Shown here in pieces: positions 63,777 through 64,000 of a DNA stretch of 64,000 nucleotides. Made by a program: the position numbers and the translations under genes. Positions within the stretch are counted from its first letter, which is position 1. Each line of letters starts with the position of its first letter. This DNA comes from Roseiconus nitratireducens (GTDB taxonomy: Bacteria; Planctomycetota; Planctomycetia; Pirellulales; Pirellulaceae). The stretch covers positions 620,001 to 684,000 of the forward strand of contig NZ_VWOX01000002.1 in NCBI RefSeq assembly GCF_008629675.1, read 5' to 3'. Below the pieces are notes generated by a model. It worked only from the letters and a program-made list of their open reading frames with translations. It was not told where the DNA came from and ran no database searches.

Positions 63777-64000
63777 TCATACGGCCCGGTCCGCTGCCAC
63801 TGGGATAGGTTCTTGCTCCGCCAAAAGTTTTCCAAACGATAGGCTCTTACAGTGACGGTACTTACCGGAAGACTCGGGGCGAATGGCGGTAGAAGATCTC
63901 ACATTGATCCGCCGCGACTCCCCAGACCAGGTGACGAAGCGGTCACCGATTTGCTGTAGGTCCAATTTCGCCAAAGGTTGGGGCACAACGCGAAGCGCCC
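63777..64000 (-). CDS. partial unknown protein, 3' end of an upstream operon gene
   Basis: An open frame running off the window edge (about 74 codons visible, ending VAADRAV with stop at 63777). It is 48 bp upstream of the cysteine desulfurase start on the same strand, which fits an operon gene. The visible sequence (QIGDRFVTWSGESRRINVRS) shows no family I recognise, and coding bias over such a short stretch is weak evidence. Confidence 0.35.
   Translation of the reverse strand, partial: ALRVVPQPLAKLDLQQIGDRFVTWSGESRRINVRSSTAIRPESSGKYRHCKSLSFGKLLAEQEPIPVAADRAV

Overview
The window looks like a chromosomal segment of a planctomycete, most likely a member of the Pirellulaceae (Rhodopirellula relatives). 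The basis is gene content typical of that group: a PVC-type heme-binding dehydrogenase, a DUF1549/DUF1553 cytochrome paired with a DUF1501 protein, two sulfatases, a DUF1080 protein, an N-ATPase operon, a large exosortase/PEP-CTERM locus and a secreted protein with a planctomycete-style LESRRLLA N-terminal motif. DNA is GC-rich, start codons are often ATG with some GTG/TTG, and Shine-Dalgarno sites are weak. No rRNA, tRNA or CRISPR array was recognised.

Layout. 0.5-15.8 kb: ordinary chromosomal genes (PVC heme protein, YidC with an inserted PDZ domain, small membrane protein, DUF481 outer-membrane protein, TerB-like protein plus CoaB, PyrD plus an ABC-F ATPase, DUF1080 protein, metallophosphoesterase). 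16.1-19.2 kb: two sulfatases. 19.3-25.8 kb: a complete nine-gene N-type ATPase operon (atpDCQRBEFAG, read on the minus strand) with almost every junction overlapping. 26.1-30.6 kb: DUF1549/1553 plus DUF1501 pair on the plus strand. 30.7-40.6 kb: minus-strand exosortase locus (exosortase, Wzz/BY-kinase fusion, EpsI-like protein, 1512-residue TPR protein, small membrane protein). 41.6-51.0 kb: a plus-strand series of three FeeM-like N-acyltransferases, a beta-ketoacyl-ACP synthase, a small unknown protein, a ThiF/E1-like protein, an Acg-like nitroreductase and a SAM methyltransferase. 51.2-54.4 kb: mobile-element debris and an intact-looking IS3 element around a PEP-CTERM substrate protein. 54.7-58.0 kb: a secreted beta-helix protein with 756-bp internal DNA repeats. 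58.6-64.0 kb: a minus-strand glycosyltransferase / VanZ / glycosyltransferase / cysteine desulfurase operon.

How the genes may work together. The exosortase locus (anchor cleavage of PEP-CTERM proteins, polysaccharide chain-length control and tyrosine kinase) and the glycosyltransferase/VanZ operon look like parts of one envelope/exopolysaccharide region. The PEP-CTERM protein at 51.6-52.6 kb is a likely local substrate. The FeeM-like/KAS/ThiF/nitroreductase/methyltransferase series beside it is the best candidate for an undescribed pathway: an acyl-ACP-fed N-acyl amino acid (or acyl-modified surface) product with tailoring steps. That function is inference; only the domain content and order are seen. 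The N-ATPase would couple ATP hydrolysis to cation export (Na+ or H+) and normally coexists with a housekeeping F-ATPase elsewhere.

Intergenic DNA is unusually rich in interspersed palindromes: a ~144-bp element with near-perfect terminal inverted repeats (three copies), GTAG-headed REP-like palindromes (over ten copies, including five in tandem), and several smaller families.
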